Shown here one piece after another: positions 46,001 to 55,152 of a stretch of 56,896 nt of DNA. Position numbers and translations under genes: made by a program. The stretch covers positions 1 to 56,896 of the forward strand of contig CALJJQ010000121.1 of assembly GCA_937973965.1 (NCBI GenBank), written 5' to 3'. The stretch is from an uncultured Calothrix sp. (lineage in GTDB: Bacteria; Cyanobacteriota; Cyanobacteriia; Cyanobacteriales; Nostocaceae). Below the pieces are notes generated by a model that ran no database searches, had not been told where the DNA came from, and saw nothing but the letters and a program-made list of their open reading frames with translations. The first letter of the stretch is position 1, and each line of letters starts with the position of its first letter.

Positions 46001-46155
46001 TCTTTAATGTTATTAAATAATCTTAATTTTTTCTTAAGTGATCCAACCGAGGAGTAAAGTCAATCATCCAAGGAATTTACAGCTTTTACGAATGAATAAT
46101 TGGAATGATATCTTAATAATATGGTAGTAAAAATTAATGATGAAAAATTTTAGTT

Positions 46156-46161
46156 AAGGAG
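46156..46161 (+). promoter_or_regulatory. ribosome binding site that fixes the rpaB start
   Basis: AAGGAG, complementary to the 16S 3' end. It lies 11 bases before the TTG at 46173 and only two before the TTG at 46164, so it favours the former. Confidence 0.6.
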
Positions 46162-46172
46162 CATTGAGAAAC

Positions 46173-46901
46173 TTGGAAAGTCATAAAGAAAAAATTCTGG
46201 TGGTCGATGATGAAGCCAGTATTCGCCGTATTCTCGAAACGCGTCTTTCCATGATTGGGTACGATGTTGTCACGGCTGGCGATGGGGAAGAAGCCTTGGA
46301 AACTTTCCGCAAGTCAGAACCGGACTTGGTTGTCCTCGATGTCATGATGCCTAAGCTTGACGGCTATGGTGTCTGCCAGGAATTACGCAAGGAATCGGAT
46401 GTCCCCATCATTATGCTAACAGCTTTAGGTGACGTTGCAGACAGAATTACAGGCTTAGAACTGGGTGCGGATGATTACGTCGTCAAACCCTTTTCTCCCA
46501 AGGAACTGGAAGCGCGTATCCGTTCAGTACTGCGTCGAGTTGATAAAACCGGTGCTTCCGGAATTCCTAGTTCCGGTGTCATCCACGTCAGCACAATTAA
46601 AATCGACACTAACAAGCGTCAAGTCTACAAAGGTGACGAACGTATCCGTTTGACCGGAATGGAATTTAGTTTACTAGAGTTACTAGTCAGTCGTTCTGGT
46701 GAAGCCTTTTCCCGGTCGGAAATTCTCCAGGAAGTTTGGGGATATACCCCCGAACGTCATGTTGATACCCGCGTTGTCGATGTGCATATTTCCCGCTTGC
46801 GTGCCAAATTAGAAGATGATCCCAGTAATCCAGAATTAATCTTAACTGCACGGGGAACGGGATATTTATTTCAACGTATTATTGAACCAGGGGAGGAATA
46901 A
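46173..46901 (+). CDS. rpaB: OmpR-type response regulator RpaB (Ycf27)
   Basis: A 242-residue regulator that in cyanobacteria controls high-light and photosystem genes through HLR1 sites. The receiver (ILVVDDEASIRRILETRLSM, phosphoacceptor Asp in LVVLDVMMPKLDGYG, PIIMLTALGD, VVKPFSPKE) precedes a winged-helix output domain (RLTGMEFSLLELLVSRSGE, RHVDTRVVDVHISRLRAKL). It is nearly identical to Nostoc RpaB as I know it. I start at the TTG at 46173, so the product begins MESHKEKILVV, the family N-terminus. AAGGAG at 46156-46161 is 11 bases upstream of it and too close to the other TTG (46164). Confidence 0.93.
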   Translation: MESHKEKILVVDDEASIRRILETRLSMIGYDVVTAGDGEEALETFRKSEPDLVVLDVMMPKLDGYGVCQELRKESDVPIIMLTALGDVADRITGLELGADDYVVKPFSPKELEARIRSVLRRVDKTGASGIPSSGVIHVSTIKIDTNKRQVYKGDERIRLTGMEFSLLELLVSRSGEAFSRSEILQEVWGYTPERHVDTRVVDVHISRLRAKLEDDPSNPELILTARGTGYLFQRIIEPGEE

Positions 46902-47440
46902 ATTTAACCTGTGAGTGAGGGGTTGAAACAAGATGACAAAGAGTAAAGAATTGTAAAAATAAATGACAAGAAACTTTACCGCAAAGGAATTCAGGGGTCA
47001 GAATTATAGGATTTTAGATTTTGGATTTTGGATTTTGGATTTTGGATGATTCTACTCCCGAAATCAGCCTTCTCCGTAAGCCTTTGTTGTAGAAAACACC
47101 GCACGACCTGCGTTGATGGTTTGGGAATCCCCTGTAGTTATATTGGGGTTTCATCTCTCCATCTGTCGTATTCTTTTTCCAAATTGGTATTGCTTTTTTG
47201 CTGACAAATCATACGATTGGAGCATTCCTAGAGAGTAAAACACTGTCTCAGAATATCCTTTTTCAAATCCCAGACCCTTCACCTTATTGGAGGTTACGTG
47301 CGATTTACTGAGGAAGTATTCTGTCTCCTGTATTCTATTGAAAAAGTTTCATTTTTCATCACGTATAAATTCAGATTTTGATACTCATCCCCACTAAGTA
47401 ACAATCAACACTCACTATCTCCAAAAAATTGAAAACAGGC
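46902..47440. other. 539-bp gap
   Basis: Holds a GGATTTT array (47009-47047) and a CTGTCTCCTGTATTCT stretch (about 47322-47338) that also occurs near 26880 and 55610. No gene recognised. Confidence 0.4.
47009..47047. repeat. GGATTTT heptamer array, the longest
   Basis: AGGATTTTAGATTTTGGATT and so on, five to six units. It lies in mid-gap, not at a start codon, about 390 bases before the next gene. Confidence 0.85.
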
Positions 47441-48082
47441 ATGGCAAAAACAGACCCAAATCTTGTTTTGCGGCGCTTACCTATCGTTGTTGGTGGGTTA
47501 GGCGCTATACTTTTGTTGATTAACCGTCTACTGACACCGGAATTAATGCCATCGCAAGCGCGAGGAGATGCATTAGGTGTAATTTTAAGTGCTGTATTAA
47601 TTTTGACGGGACTCCTGTGGCAACAAGTTCAACCTCGTCTACCGGAAGCGGTGGAATTAGTTGGAGAAGAAGGATTTGAATTGGATCAAAATTTATCTAA
47701 TGCAGTCAAAACAGAGTTAGCTTGGGCTACCCATTTATTATTAACTAATACAGTTACCCGCACTATAGTTGTGTTTGTGGATGGTAAAGTTTTGTTGCGC
47801 AGGGGCATTCTCGCAGCAAAATCGGAAGTGAAACCGGGAGCAATATTAACACGGGTTTTAGAAAAGCAAAAACCAGTTTATTTAGTTGATTTAAAAGTCT
47901 ATCCTGGTCGGATTGAATTTGATTATTTACCAGAAAATACCCAAGGGGTAATTTGTCAACCAATTGGGAATAGAGGTGCATTAATACTAGGAGCAAATGC
48001 ACCCCGCAGTTATACCAAACAGGATGAAACCTGGATAGCGGGGATTGCGGATAAATTAGCAGTGACTTTGACCGAACAATAA
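47441..48082 (+). CDS. CCB2/CCB4-like cofactor assembly protein (DUF2930)
   Basis: A 213-residue membrane protein. Two N-terminal membrane segments (about 11-27, PIVVGGLGAILLLINRL, and 40-62, GVILSAVLILTGLLW) are followed by a soluble domain with LPEAVELVGEEGFELDQNLS, VVFVDGKVLLRRGIL and VICQPIGNRGALILGANAPR. This is the family of CCB2/CCB4, which in plants and algae attach heme ci to cytochrome b6. I start at the ATG at 47441 (MAKTDPNLVLR). Together with the YggT/CCB3-like gene this suggests heme attachment is the local theme, though the two are 35 kb apart. Confidence 0.85.
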   Translation: MAKTDPNLVLRRLPIVVGGLGAILLLINRLLTPELMPSQARGDALGVILSAVLILTGLLWQQVQPRLPEAVELVGEEGFELDQNLSNAVKTELAWATHLLLTNTVTRTIVVFVDGKVLLRRGILAAKSEVKPGAILTRVLEKQKPVYLVDLKVYPGRIEFDYLPENTQGVICQPIGNRGALILGANAPRSYTKQDETWIAGIADKLAVTLTEQ

Positions 48083-48158
48083 TCTAGAAACAGATAATCT
48101 ATTGGATTCATAACAAAATAGAATAAGAGACGTAATATATACAAAATAAACAAAAGAG

Positions 48159-48181
48159 GAGACGTAATATATTATGTCTCT
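48159..48181. repeat. AGACG..CGTCT family palindrome, TAATA variant
   Basis: GAGACGTAATATATTATGTCTCT; preceded (48126-48145) by a half copy, AGAGACGTAATATATAC. Confidence 0.65.
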
Positions 48182-48231
48182 ACACATTACACACAAAATT
48201 CTTCTGTCGCATTTTTTTAATTGGTATTACA

Positions 48232-48257
48232 AATCTAAAATCCAAAATCCAAAATCC
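48232..48257. repeat. AATCCAAA heptamer array at the Uma2 start
   Basis: AATCTAAAATCCAAAATCCAAAATCC, then T and the ATG at 48259. Same polarity to its gene as the minus-strand examples. Confidence 0.8.
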
Positions 48258-48258
48258 T

Positions 48259-48856
48259 ATGACTTCAGCAACTATTACTACACCCCAAAAAGAAACACCC
48301 TTCCTCTTTGAAGGATTAACCTGGAGAGAATTCAAAGTCGTTGAGCAATTGCTAGACCGTCCAGGATACAGACTTTCGTTTTTAGATGGAGTATTAGAGA
48401 TTCAAAAAATGTCAGGAGAACCACACGAAACCGTCAAAGAAAGAATTGGTGCATTATTTAGAATTGTACCTCCTTGTAGCAGGGTTTGATTTTACCCCTA
48501 CCGGTTCAGTCACCCTAGAAAGCGAATCTGGTGGTGTCAAGCGGGAAGCAGATAAATCCTATAAACTTGCTCCCGGTCGTATCCGTCCGGATTTGGCAAT
48601 TGAGATTGTATTTACAAGTGGTGGTATTGATAAATTAGAGTCCTATAAACGTCTGAAAATCAAGGAAGTATGGTTTTGGGAAGACGGTGTTTTAGAGATT
48701 TACCATCTTCGTGGGGAGGGAAATAACCTGACCGATGAAAAGATTTCCCATAGTGAGGAAGTAAAAGGGATCGATTTAGATTTATTATTACGCTGTATCA
48801 ACATGGTTAATCATGTGGATGCGGTGAAAACTTTTCAACAGGGGATAGGTAAATAA
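48259..48856 (+). pseudogene. Uma2-family endonuclease, one-base frameshift
   Basis: The first frame (48259-48489) reads TPFLFEGLTWREFKVVEQLL and RLSFLDGVLEIQKMSGEPHE, then fails after ERIGALFRI. The second frame continues from about 48455 with LELYLLVAGFDFTPTGSVTL, READKSYKLAPGRIRPDLAI (the Uma2 PD motif region) and EVWFWEDGVLEIYHL. The expected text at the junction, ERIGALLELYLL, needs one T fewer in TTATTTA (48455-48460). One inserted T therefore explains the break. It is either a recent mutation or an assembly error. The catalytic parts are otherwise whole. Confidence 0.85.
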
Positions 48857-48947
48857 AAGGATGTAGGAGACGGAATACAGGAGAAATATACATAGGAGTC
48901 CGATTTAAAGATTTAATATAACTTCCTACCCACCTACTCAAGTACTT

Positions 48948-49655
48948 ATGGAATTACCAGCACAAATTGATTTTGATCGGAATCCACCCATCGCTACTAG
49001 TGATTATGATAAAACGGTGCGGATGGTATTACCTGGATATGAAGCGATGCAAATGATGGGATTATCGGTGTTAAAATCCCAATTGCCATCGACGGCAAAT
49101 TTATTAGTGGTTGGTGCAGGTACGGGAATAGAATTAATTAAATATGCTCAGAGTTGTCCCGAATGGCAGATGTTAGGAGTTGATCCATCTGCGGATATGT
49201 TAGCGATCGCGCAATCAAAAATTCAACAGCATCAGTATGAGCAACGGATTAAATTAGTAACTGGTTATACTCAAGATTTACCGACAACAACTCCGTATGA
49301 TGCCGCAACATCGATATTGGTGATGCATTTTATTCCTGATGATGGTGCTAAATTGGAGTTTTTACAAGCAATTGCTGCACGTTTACAACCATCAGCGAAT
49401 TTGATTTTGGTTGATGTATTTGGAGATAAAAATACACCGGAATTCACAACTACTTTGGATTACATAAAACATTATTGGCAGGAGATGGGATTACCTGCAC
49501 AAAAAAGTGAAGAATTGATTGAAATTATGCACCATAGTGTTTATCCTATCCCTGAAACTCGATTATTTGATTTATTTACAGAGGCTGGATTTACTCTTCC
49601 TCATCGATTTTATACAGGATTTTGGGTCGGTGGTTGGGTAGCAAAAAAAATATAA
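48948..49655 (+). CDS. class I SAM-dependent methyltransferase
   Basis: A 235-residue methyltransferase. The SAM-binding motif I is NLLVVGAGTGIELIKYA (about 45-60), followed by MLGVDPSADMLAIAQ (motif II), and DAATSILVMHFIPDD (motif post-I/III). It has no membrane segment or signal. Its substrate is unknown. The start ATG at 48948 is preceded by TACTTATGG, not by a clear ribosome site. The gene ends nine bases before the next one, so the two are likely one transcript. Confidence 0.87.
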   Translation: MELPAQIDFDRNPPIATSDYDKTVRMVLPGYEAMQMMGLSVLKSQLPSTANLLVVGAGTGIELIKYAQSCPEWQMLGVDPSADMLAIAQSKIQQHQYEQRIKLVTGYTQDLPTTTPYDAATSILVMHFIPDDGAKLEFLQAIAARLQPSANLILVDVFGDKNTPEFTTTLDYIKHYWQEMGLPAQKSEELIEIMHHSVYPIPETRLFDLFTEAGFTLPHRFYTGFWVGGWVAKKI

Positions 49656-49664
49656 CTTTAAAAT

Positions 49665-50510
49665 ATGCCGAAACCAGCAGATACCAGCACGAAAAAATTA
49701 ATTAGCTTGGCACCGGATAATTGGGTACGCTGGGTGACAGGGATTTCTAATCTCCAAGCAAGGGAAATTCTATCTGGGGAATTTCAATGGATTAGCCGCG
49801 AAAGTGATGTGTTAATTCGCACGTTTAGTCCGGAATGGGGAGAGTTTTTGTTATTAAATGAACTGCAATTGCGCTACAACAATAAAATGCCTCGACGAAT
49901 GCGCTACTATGCAGCATTGGCAGAAGAAAAATATGAATTACCAACCTATCCAGTTTTAATTAATATTTTACCCACGACGGATGTGGAGATACCTGCAACC
50001 TTCACATCAAATCTGGGAGGATTCAGAGCAATTCAAGATTACCGGGTAATTAATCTTTGGGAAGTTGATGTGAATATACCCTTTCAACAATCTTTACCCT
50101 CATTATTACCATTTGTGCCAATTCTTCAAGGAGGAAATAATGAATCAATCATTCGAGAAGCCTTACAGATGCTACGTCGAGACGAGAACTTAAATCAGTT
50201 GGAGACGGTTTTAGCCTTTTTTGCTACCTTTGTGTTAGAGAGTGCAGTTGTTCAAGAAATTATGAGGTGGGATATGGGAGTTTTACGTGAGTCACCTTGG
50301 TATCTAGAAATATTGCGTGAAGGGGAAGCAAGAGGAGAAGCACAGGGAACAAGGGTGAGTATACAAACGAGTTTGGAAGCGAAATTTGGTCGGGAGGGAT
50401 TGGAGTTAATGCCTCAAATTTCGCAAATTTCCGATTTACAGCGATTGCAAGAAATTTTACGCTGTGTGGTTTTAGCTGATAGTATTGGAGATGTGCGGCA
50501 GTTGTTTTAA
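49665..50510 (+). CDS. Rpn-like PD-(D/E)XK nuclease/transposase (DUF4351-type)
   Basis: A 281-residue protein of the Rpn recombination-promoting nuclease/putative transposase family, common in cyanobacteria in many copies. The nuclease core is near residues 45-70: SDVLIRTFSPEWGEFLLLNE LQLRYNNKM-like text, with the D and E-x-Q positions of the PD-(D/E)XK fold. The C-terminal part has EGEARGEAQGTRVSIQTSLE, typical of the family's coiled region. Exact activity is unknown. It starts nine bases after the methyltransferase stop. Intact. Confidence 0.82.
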   Translation: MPKPADTSTKKLISLAPDNWVRWVTGISNLQAREILSGEFQWISRESDVLIRTFSPEWGEFLLLNELQLRYNNKMPRRMRYYAALAEEKYELPTYPVLINILPTTDVEIPATFTSNLGGFRAIQDYRVINLWEVDVNIPFQQSLPSLLPFVPILQGGNNESIIREALQMLRRDENLNQLETVLAFFATFVLESAVVQEIMRWDMGVLRESPWYLEILREGEARGEAQGTRVSIQTSLEAKFGREGLELMPQISQISDLQRLQEILRCVVLADSIGDVRQLF

Positions 50511-50779
50511 GGAACTGGAAGATAGGAGACAGGAAAGAGAATAAATTCCAAAAGTTGGTGTTGCTGAATGGTAATGTGGTTTTAGAGAATTTCCAATGGT
50601 TGTTTGAGGTTTCCCAGCACTGATTTGTATTTTGAACTAGTAATACCTAACAATACCTAAAAGTTTCATTTTATGCGTGTGGGAATCCAGACTTTACCAA
50701 CGGGAAATATCCATCTATCCTAAACTTGATCCTGATAGGGGATATGTATTTCTCCATAAAGCTATAAACCGATAAATCT

Positions 50780-51295
50780 ATGTTAACTGTCTATTACTGG
50801 TTACTAATCACCCTTATGGTTGTGGGGGTGATTGGTGCAGTGGTTCCCGCGTTACCTGGTTCTAGTTTAATTTTAGTGGCGATCGCAATTTGGGGATTTG
50901 TCCAAAAATCCTTTGCGGCTGTGACTATTCCCTTGGTTGTTACTGGTATAGTTTTTATTTTGAGTATCGCTGTGGATTTTCTCGCGGGTTATATTGGTGC
51001 GCAGAAAGCTGGTGCAAGTAAGTGGGGACAAATTGGGTCGTTTGTGGGATTATTGTTGGGTTTTTTTGGTTTGTTACCCACTTTACCTTTTGGTGGTCCC
51101 CTATTAGGGGTTTTATTTGGACCTTTGCTAGGAGCGATTGTTGGAGAATTTTTATATTGTCGTAATCTCAAAGTCGCTGTAAAAGCAGGTGTGGGGATTG
51201 TTGTTGGTACGGTGGTCGGTAATTTAATTCAAGGGGTACTTGCTGCGATCGCGGTGATTGTGTTTATCATCTCCACATGGCCGCAGGTATATTAA
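50780..51295 (+). CDS. DUF456 membrane protein
   Basis: A 171-residue integral membrane protein of the DUF456 family. Four to five helices fill the chain: LLITLMVVGVIGAVVPALPG, IPLVVTGIVFILSIAVDFLA, FVGLLLGFFGLLPTLP and VVGNLIQGVLAAIAVIVFII. Glycine-rich turns such as LPFGGPLLGVLFGPLLGAIV are typical. The family has no known function; glycine-zipper-like packing is the only visible theme. Single gene. Confidence 0.88.
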   Translation: MLTVYYWLLITLMVVGVIGAVVPALPGSSLILVAIAIWGFVQKSFAAVTIPLVVTGIVFILSIAVDFLAGYIGAQKAGASKWGQIGSFVGLLLGFFGLLPTLPFGGPLLGVLFGPLLGAIVGEFLYCRNLKVAVKAGVGIVVGTVVGNLIQGVLAAIAVIVFIISTWPQVY

Positions 51296-51351
51296 TACTT
51301 GACTAACCCCAAAATATCTAATGGGTTCAGGGAGTAGTAAATTACTACCAG

Positions 51352-51717
51352 TCAATTTTGGCTTGATCGAGTACTAGGGTTTTTCCTGCGAATTCTGAAT
51401 CTTGACCAAAAGCCTGACTGAGGACGGTTATTTTGGGCTTTTTGCCGTTTTTGTCGCCATCTTTGCCAAATATTCGGGCGATTAACTTGTTTTTTGACCG
51501 ATTTATCTGGTTTCTGTCGTCGAAATAGTTGTCGTATACCTTGATAAACTTTTCGAGTTCGGACAATCACTATACTTTCCTTGTTGCTGTTGGCTGTATT
51601 TGTGTTTTTTTGGCTTTGTGCTAATCCATAGTTCGGAATCAGAAATGACAATATCAAAACAAGTGAAAGTAGTAATCGAGTGACTATTTTGCTGAATCTG
51701 GGATAAATTTGTCGCAT
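51352..51717 (-). CDS. exported basic protein, hypothetical
   Basis: A 121-residue protein with a signal peptide (KIVTRLLLSLVLILSFLIP, ending near GLAQ). The mature part is strongly basic (FRRQKPDKSVKKQVNR, RWRQKRQKAQ, FRIRRKN). A second frame, 51345-51566, reads ARIFGKDGDKNGKKPKITVL and TLVLDQAKIDW, and could be the true C-terminal half if a frameshift had occurred. I cannot decide. Family not recognised. Confidence 0.5.
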   Translation of the reverse strand: MRQIYPRFSKIVTRLLLSLVLILSFLIPNYGLAQSQKNTNTANSNKESIVIVRTRKVYQGIRQLFRRQKPDKSVKKQVNRPNIWQRWRQKRQKAQNNRPQSGFWSRFRIRRKNPSTRSSQN

Positions 51718-51862
51718 ATTCTATCCTGTGAGTAGATTTGCTTGATTAATTTTTGGGTTAGCATCATACGAGTAAAAGCCTGATCCAATGTAGTGGAAGC
51801 ATTTACATTGACAACTCCCAAACTCCAATCCGAATCCCCAATCCCTATTTTCTAGTTAGACA

Positions 51863-53074
51863 ATGAAAATTCTCGTCTTCAACGCGGGTTCCAGTAGTCA
51901 AAAAACTTGTTTATACGAAATTACCCAAATCAGCGAGCAACCTCCCCAACCCCTATGGGAAGCAAGTGTTGATTGGAGTCACAGTCCGGGGATTGCCGAA
52001 ATTAAAGTCAAAACAGCTAATCATCAAAGTATATATCAGGAAATTTCTACCCAATCCCGCTTAGAAGTGATTTCCTACCTATTTCAAACCCTGATTCAAG
52101 GTTCGACCCAAGTTATTACTCACCTTTCGGAAATAGATGCAGTCGGACATCGAGTTGTACATGGGGGACAGAAATACCGCCAAAGTGTGATTATCGATGC
52201 TGATGTCAAAAACGCGATCGCGAATTTAGCAAACCTCGCACCAGCCCACAATCCTGCTAATCTAGAGGGTATCACAGCAATTGAGGAATATCTGGCAAAC
52301 ATTCCGCAAGTGGCAGTGTTTGATACAGCATTCCATAGTAATATACCTGATGCGGCGGCGATTTACCCCCTCCCCTACTCCTGGATGGAAAAAGGTATTC
52401 GGAAGTACGGTTTCCACGGAATTAGCCACCAATATTGTACTCGACGCGCAGCCCAAATACTTAATTGTGACATCGATTCCTTACGTATAGTTAGCTGTCA
52501 TTTGGGGAATGGTGCATCCCTCGCTGCCATCCATAACGGACACAGTATCGATACCACAATGGGATTTACACCCCTGGATGGATTAATGATGGGTAGTCGC
52601 TGCGGTAGTGTTGACCCTGGGATTTTGATTCATATGCTCCGTCAAGAGCAAATCAGTGTTGATCAACTTGATCGCATCCTCAACAAGGAATCCGGACTAA
52701 TCGGAATTTCCGGCGTTTCCAGTGATATGCGCAGTGCGATCGCATCAGCAACTCAAGGTAATGCCCGTGCCCAATTAGCTATCGATGTATACATCCATCG
52801 TCTCCGTAGTCAAATTGCCGCCATGATTGCCAGCTTAGGAGGAATAGATGTGTTACTATTCACTGCCGGAGTTGGAGAAAACTCACCCCTGATTCGTCAA
52901 GCCACCTGTGAAGGATTAACCTATCTGGGTATAAAACTAGATCAGCAAAAAAACCAAAGCCATCCTATAGATGCGGATATTGCCACCATTGATTCCTCTG
53001 TGCGGATTCTGGTTATACATACCCAAGAAGACTGGGAAATCGCTTGTCAAACTTGGCAAATATTGAATAGTTGA
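51863..53074 (+). CDS. ackA: acetate kinase
   Basis: A 403-residue ASKHA-fold enzyme that makes ATP and acetate from acetyl phosphate and ADP, used in fermentation and acetate use. Motifs: ILVFNAGSSSQKTCLYE (N-terminal Asn and Ser), GHRVVHGG, VFDTAFH, YGFHGISHQY, CHLGNGAS, and GVSSDMR. Length is typical. No pta lies beside it. Start ATG at 51863. Confidence 0.95.
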   Translation: MKILVFNAGSSSQKTCLYEITQISEQPPQPLWEASVDWSHSPGIAEIKVKTANHQSIYQEISTQSRLEVISYLFQTLIQGSTQVITHLSEIDAVGHRVVHGGQKYRQSVIIDADVKNAIANLANLAPAHNPANLEGITAIEEYLANIPQVAVFDTAFHSNIPDAAAIYPLPYSWMEKGIRKYGFHGISHQYCTRRAAQILNCDIDSLRIVSCHLGNGASLAAIHNGHSIDTTMGFTPLDGLMMGSRCGSVDPGILIHMLRQEQISVDQLDRILNKESGLIGISGVSSDMRSAIASATQGNARAQLAIDVYIHRLRSQIAAMIASLGGIDVLLFTAGVGENSPLIRQATCEGLTYLGIKLDQQKNQSHPIDADIATIDSSVRILVIHTQEDWEIACQTWQILNS

Positions 53075-53419
53075 CCATATTTTTATTCAGTAATTAAAAT
53101 TAACGGGACAAAAGATATATATCTCAAGATTAATTGTTTTTCCCCTTCAAGTATGGATTGCTCGCAAAGAAGAATGTATATATTAAGACCTAAAAATCCG
53201 TAAAAAGGCATATATTTGAGATTTTTTGTGGGACTGGTGACAAAATATTAATGAAAACGTAAAAAAACTCACTAGATGTCAATTTATGGTAATAGTTTAC
53301 TGGTAAATTACAAGTCAAACGCTAACGAGTTATTTGATTTTTGGTTGTTTTCGGCAACCTTACTCAATAACATTTGCAGTGTTTTTGTGATAACAGTTAA
53401 TTTTTAATAACGGAAAACC
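53075..53419. other. 345-bp gap
   Basis: AT-rich upstream region of the channel-like gene. No gene or repeat recognised. Confidence 0.35.
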
Positions 53420-55048
53420 ATGCTTACAACTTGGCACGACATGACCCCAATAATGGAATCGGGTTTGGTAATACAGGTCGGGCAATTTTTAGCACAATCA
53501 CCGACTCTTGGCGGTGATTCGGTGGATTACGTGCAGGGTGCTGTACAGCAAGTATGGCAGTTTTTACCTCGACTACTAGCAGCTGTTGGGATTCTTCTAC
53601 TTGGTTGGGTAATTGCAGCGATCGCAGCAGCAATTGTCCGTGGAATTTTGAATCGGACAAAAATTGACAACCGCATCGCAGCTAGCTTGACCGGTAGTCA
53701 AGATAGCATTCAAGTCGAAAAAATCATCTCCGGATTGGTTTTTTGGAGTGTGCTGCTGATTGCTGTGGTGGCTGTACTGGACACCTTGGAGTTGCGGGTT
53801 GCTTCCGAACCTCTAAATCGTTTTCTGAATCAAATTGGCGAATTTTTGCCGAAATTACTGGCTGTAGGCATTTTAGTGGGTGCAGCTTGGGTTTTAGCAA
53901 GCATTGTGAGAATGATCACAATTCGGGGATTGGATGCCTTGCGAATTGACGAGCGTCTCAACCCACCAGATGATAACGTTCCTGGTTTAGGGTCGATGTC
54001 CCTATCCCAAACCATTGGTAACGCTTTGTACTGGTTTATTTTCCTGCTGTTTTTAGTTCCGGTACTCGATACCTTGGGACTACAGTTGGCATTACAGCCA
54101 GTTCAAAACATGGTGACGGAAATTCTGGCGATTTTACCAAATATTTTCGCTGCGATTTTAATTGGGACGGTGGGTTGGTTTGCGGCAAATGTGATTCGTC
54201 GCATTGTCACCAATCTTTTAGCCAGTACAGGTGTTGACCATATCGGTAGTCGCTTTGGCTTAAGTACGAATGCGGGAGTTCAATCCCTTTCGACGATTAT
54301 CGGTACAATTGTTTACATTCTGGTTTTAATTCCCGTCGCGATCGCCACTTTAAATGCGTTGCAAATCCAAGCGATTTCCCTACCTGCGATCGCCATGTTG
54401 CAACAAGTCCTGAATGCCCTACCGTTGATTTTCACGGCTGGTGCAATTTTGACTGTAGCCTACTTCTTTGCTAGATTTATCGCTGATTTAGTCACCAGTA
54501 TTCTCACTAGCATCGGCTTTAACAATATCTTTTCCGTACTCGGATTACCATCCCTGCGGACTGAGACAACAACTATCCCCACAGGAGAAGTTCGCCTTCC
54601 TCCTCGTACCCCCTCGGAAATAGCAGGTATTATCACTCTAGTGGGAATTATGCTGTTTGCCACCGTTGCAGCAGTAGATATTCTCCGCATTCCTGCCTTG
54701 ACTAGCCTCGTCAATGGCATTTTAATTGTCATGGGGCGGATTCTATCTGGCTTAGTAGTATTTGGTATCGGTTTGTTCCTAGCCAATTTCGCTTTTAGTA
54801 TTATCACTAGCACTGGCTCATCTCAAGCCCGGATTTTAGGCCAGGTAGCCCGAATCGCCATTATTACCCTCGTGTCAGCAATGGCACTCCAACAAATCGG
54901 TGTTGCCCCCGATATCGTTAATCTTGCCTTTGGTCTATTACTTGGTGCAATCGCCGTTGCGATCGCCCTTGCTTTTGGTTTAGGTGGTCGTGATGTCGCT
55001 CGCACCCAAATGCAAGAGTGGCTCGAATCTTTCAAAAACAGAAATTAA
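53420..55048 (+). CDS. mechanosensitive channel-like protein with repeated TM helices
   Basis: A 542-residue membrane protein with five repeats of a conserved TM-helix unit (PF05552-like): LLAAVGILLLGWVIAAIAA, LPKLLAVGILVGAAWVLAS, LPNIFAAILIGTVGWFAANV, LPLIFTAGAILTVAYFFARF and GRILSGLVVFGIGLFLANFA. After each unit comes a hydrophilic turn with RIDERL or similar. The MscS beta domain that follows TM3 in true MscS channels is not visible; the chain ends with AIALAFGLGGRDVARTQMQE. Compare CmpX-like proteins. Ion conduction is inferred only. Single gene, terminated by a hairpin. Confidence 0.85.
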   Translation: MLTTWHDMTPIMESGLVIQVGQFLAQSPTLGGDSVDYVQGAVQQVWQFLPRLLAAVGILLLGWVIAAIAAAIVRGILNRTKIDNRIAASLTGSQDSIQVEKIISGLVFWSVLLIAVVAVLDTLELRVASEPLNRFLNQIGEFLPKLLAVGILVGAAWVLASIVRMITIRGLDALRIDERLNPPDDNVPGLGSMSLSQTIGNALYWFIFLLFLVPVLDTLGLQLALQPVQNMVTEILAILPNIFAAILIGTVGWFAANVIRRIVTNLLASTGVDHIGSRFGLSTNAGVQSLSTIIGTIVYILVLIPVAIATLNALQIQAISLPAIAMLQQVLNALPLIFTAGAILTVAYFFARFIADLVTSILTSIGFNNIFSVLGLPSLRTETTTIPTGEVRLPPRTPSEIAGIITLVGIMLFATVAAVDILRIPALTSLVNGILIVMGRILSGLVVFGIGLFLANFAFSIITSTGSSQARILGQVARIAIITLVSAMALQQIGVAPDIVNLAFGLLLGAIAVAIALAFGLGGRDVARTQMQEWLESFKNRN

Positions 55049-55117
55049 TAGTATTAGATTTTTTCTAGAGTTCAGCAGACAAACTGCAAACCCTTTGAGT
55101 ATTTACTTTTACCAAAT

Positions 55118-55152
55118 ACCCCACATCTTTTCGGGTGTGGGGTTACTTTTTC
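55118..55152 (+). terminator. rho-independent terminator after the channel-like gene
   Basis: ACCCCACA-TCTTTTCGGG-TGTGGGGT, then TACTTTTT: an 8-bp GC-rich stem followed by a T run, 70 bases after the stop codon. Confidence 0.8.

Noticed and set aside
8834-47047. Heptamer arrays as CRISPR
   Set aside because: Units are seven bases with no spacers; they are short tandem repeats.
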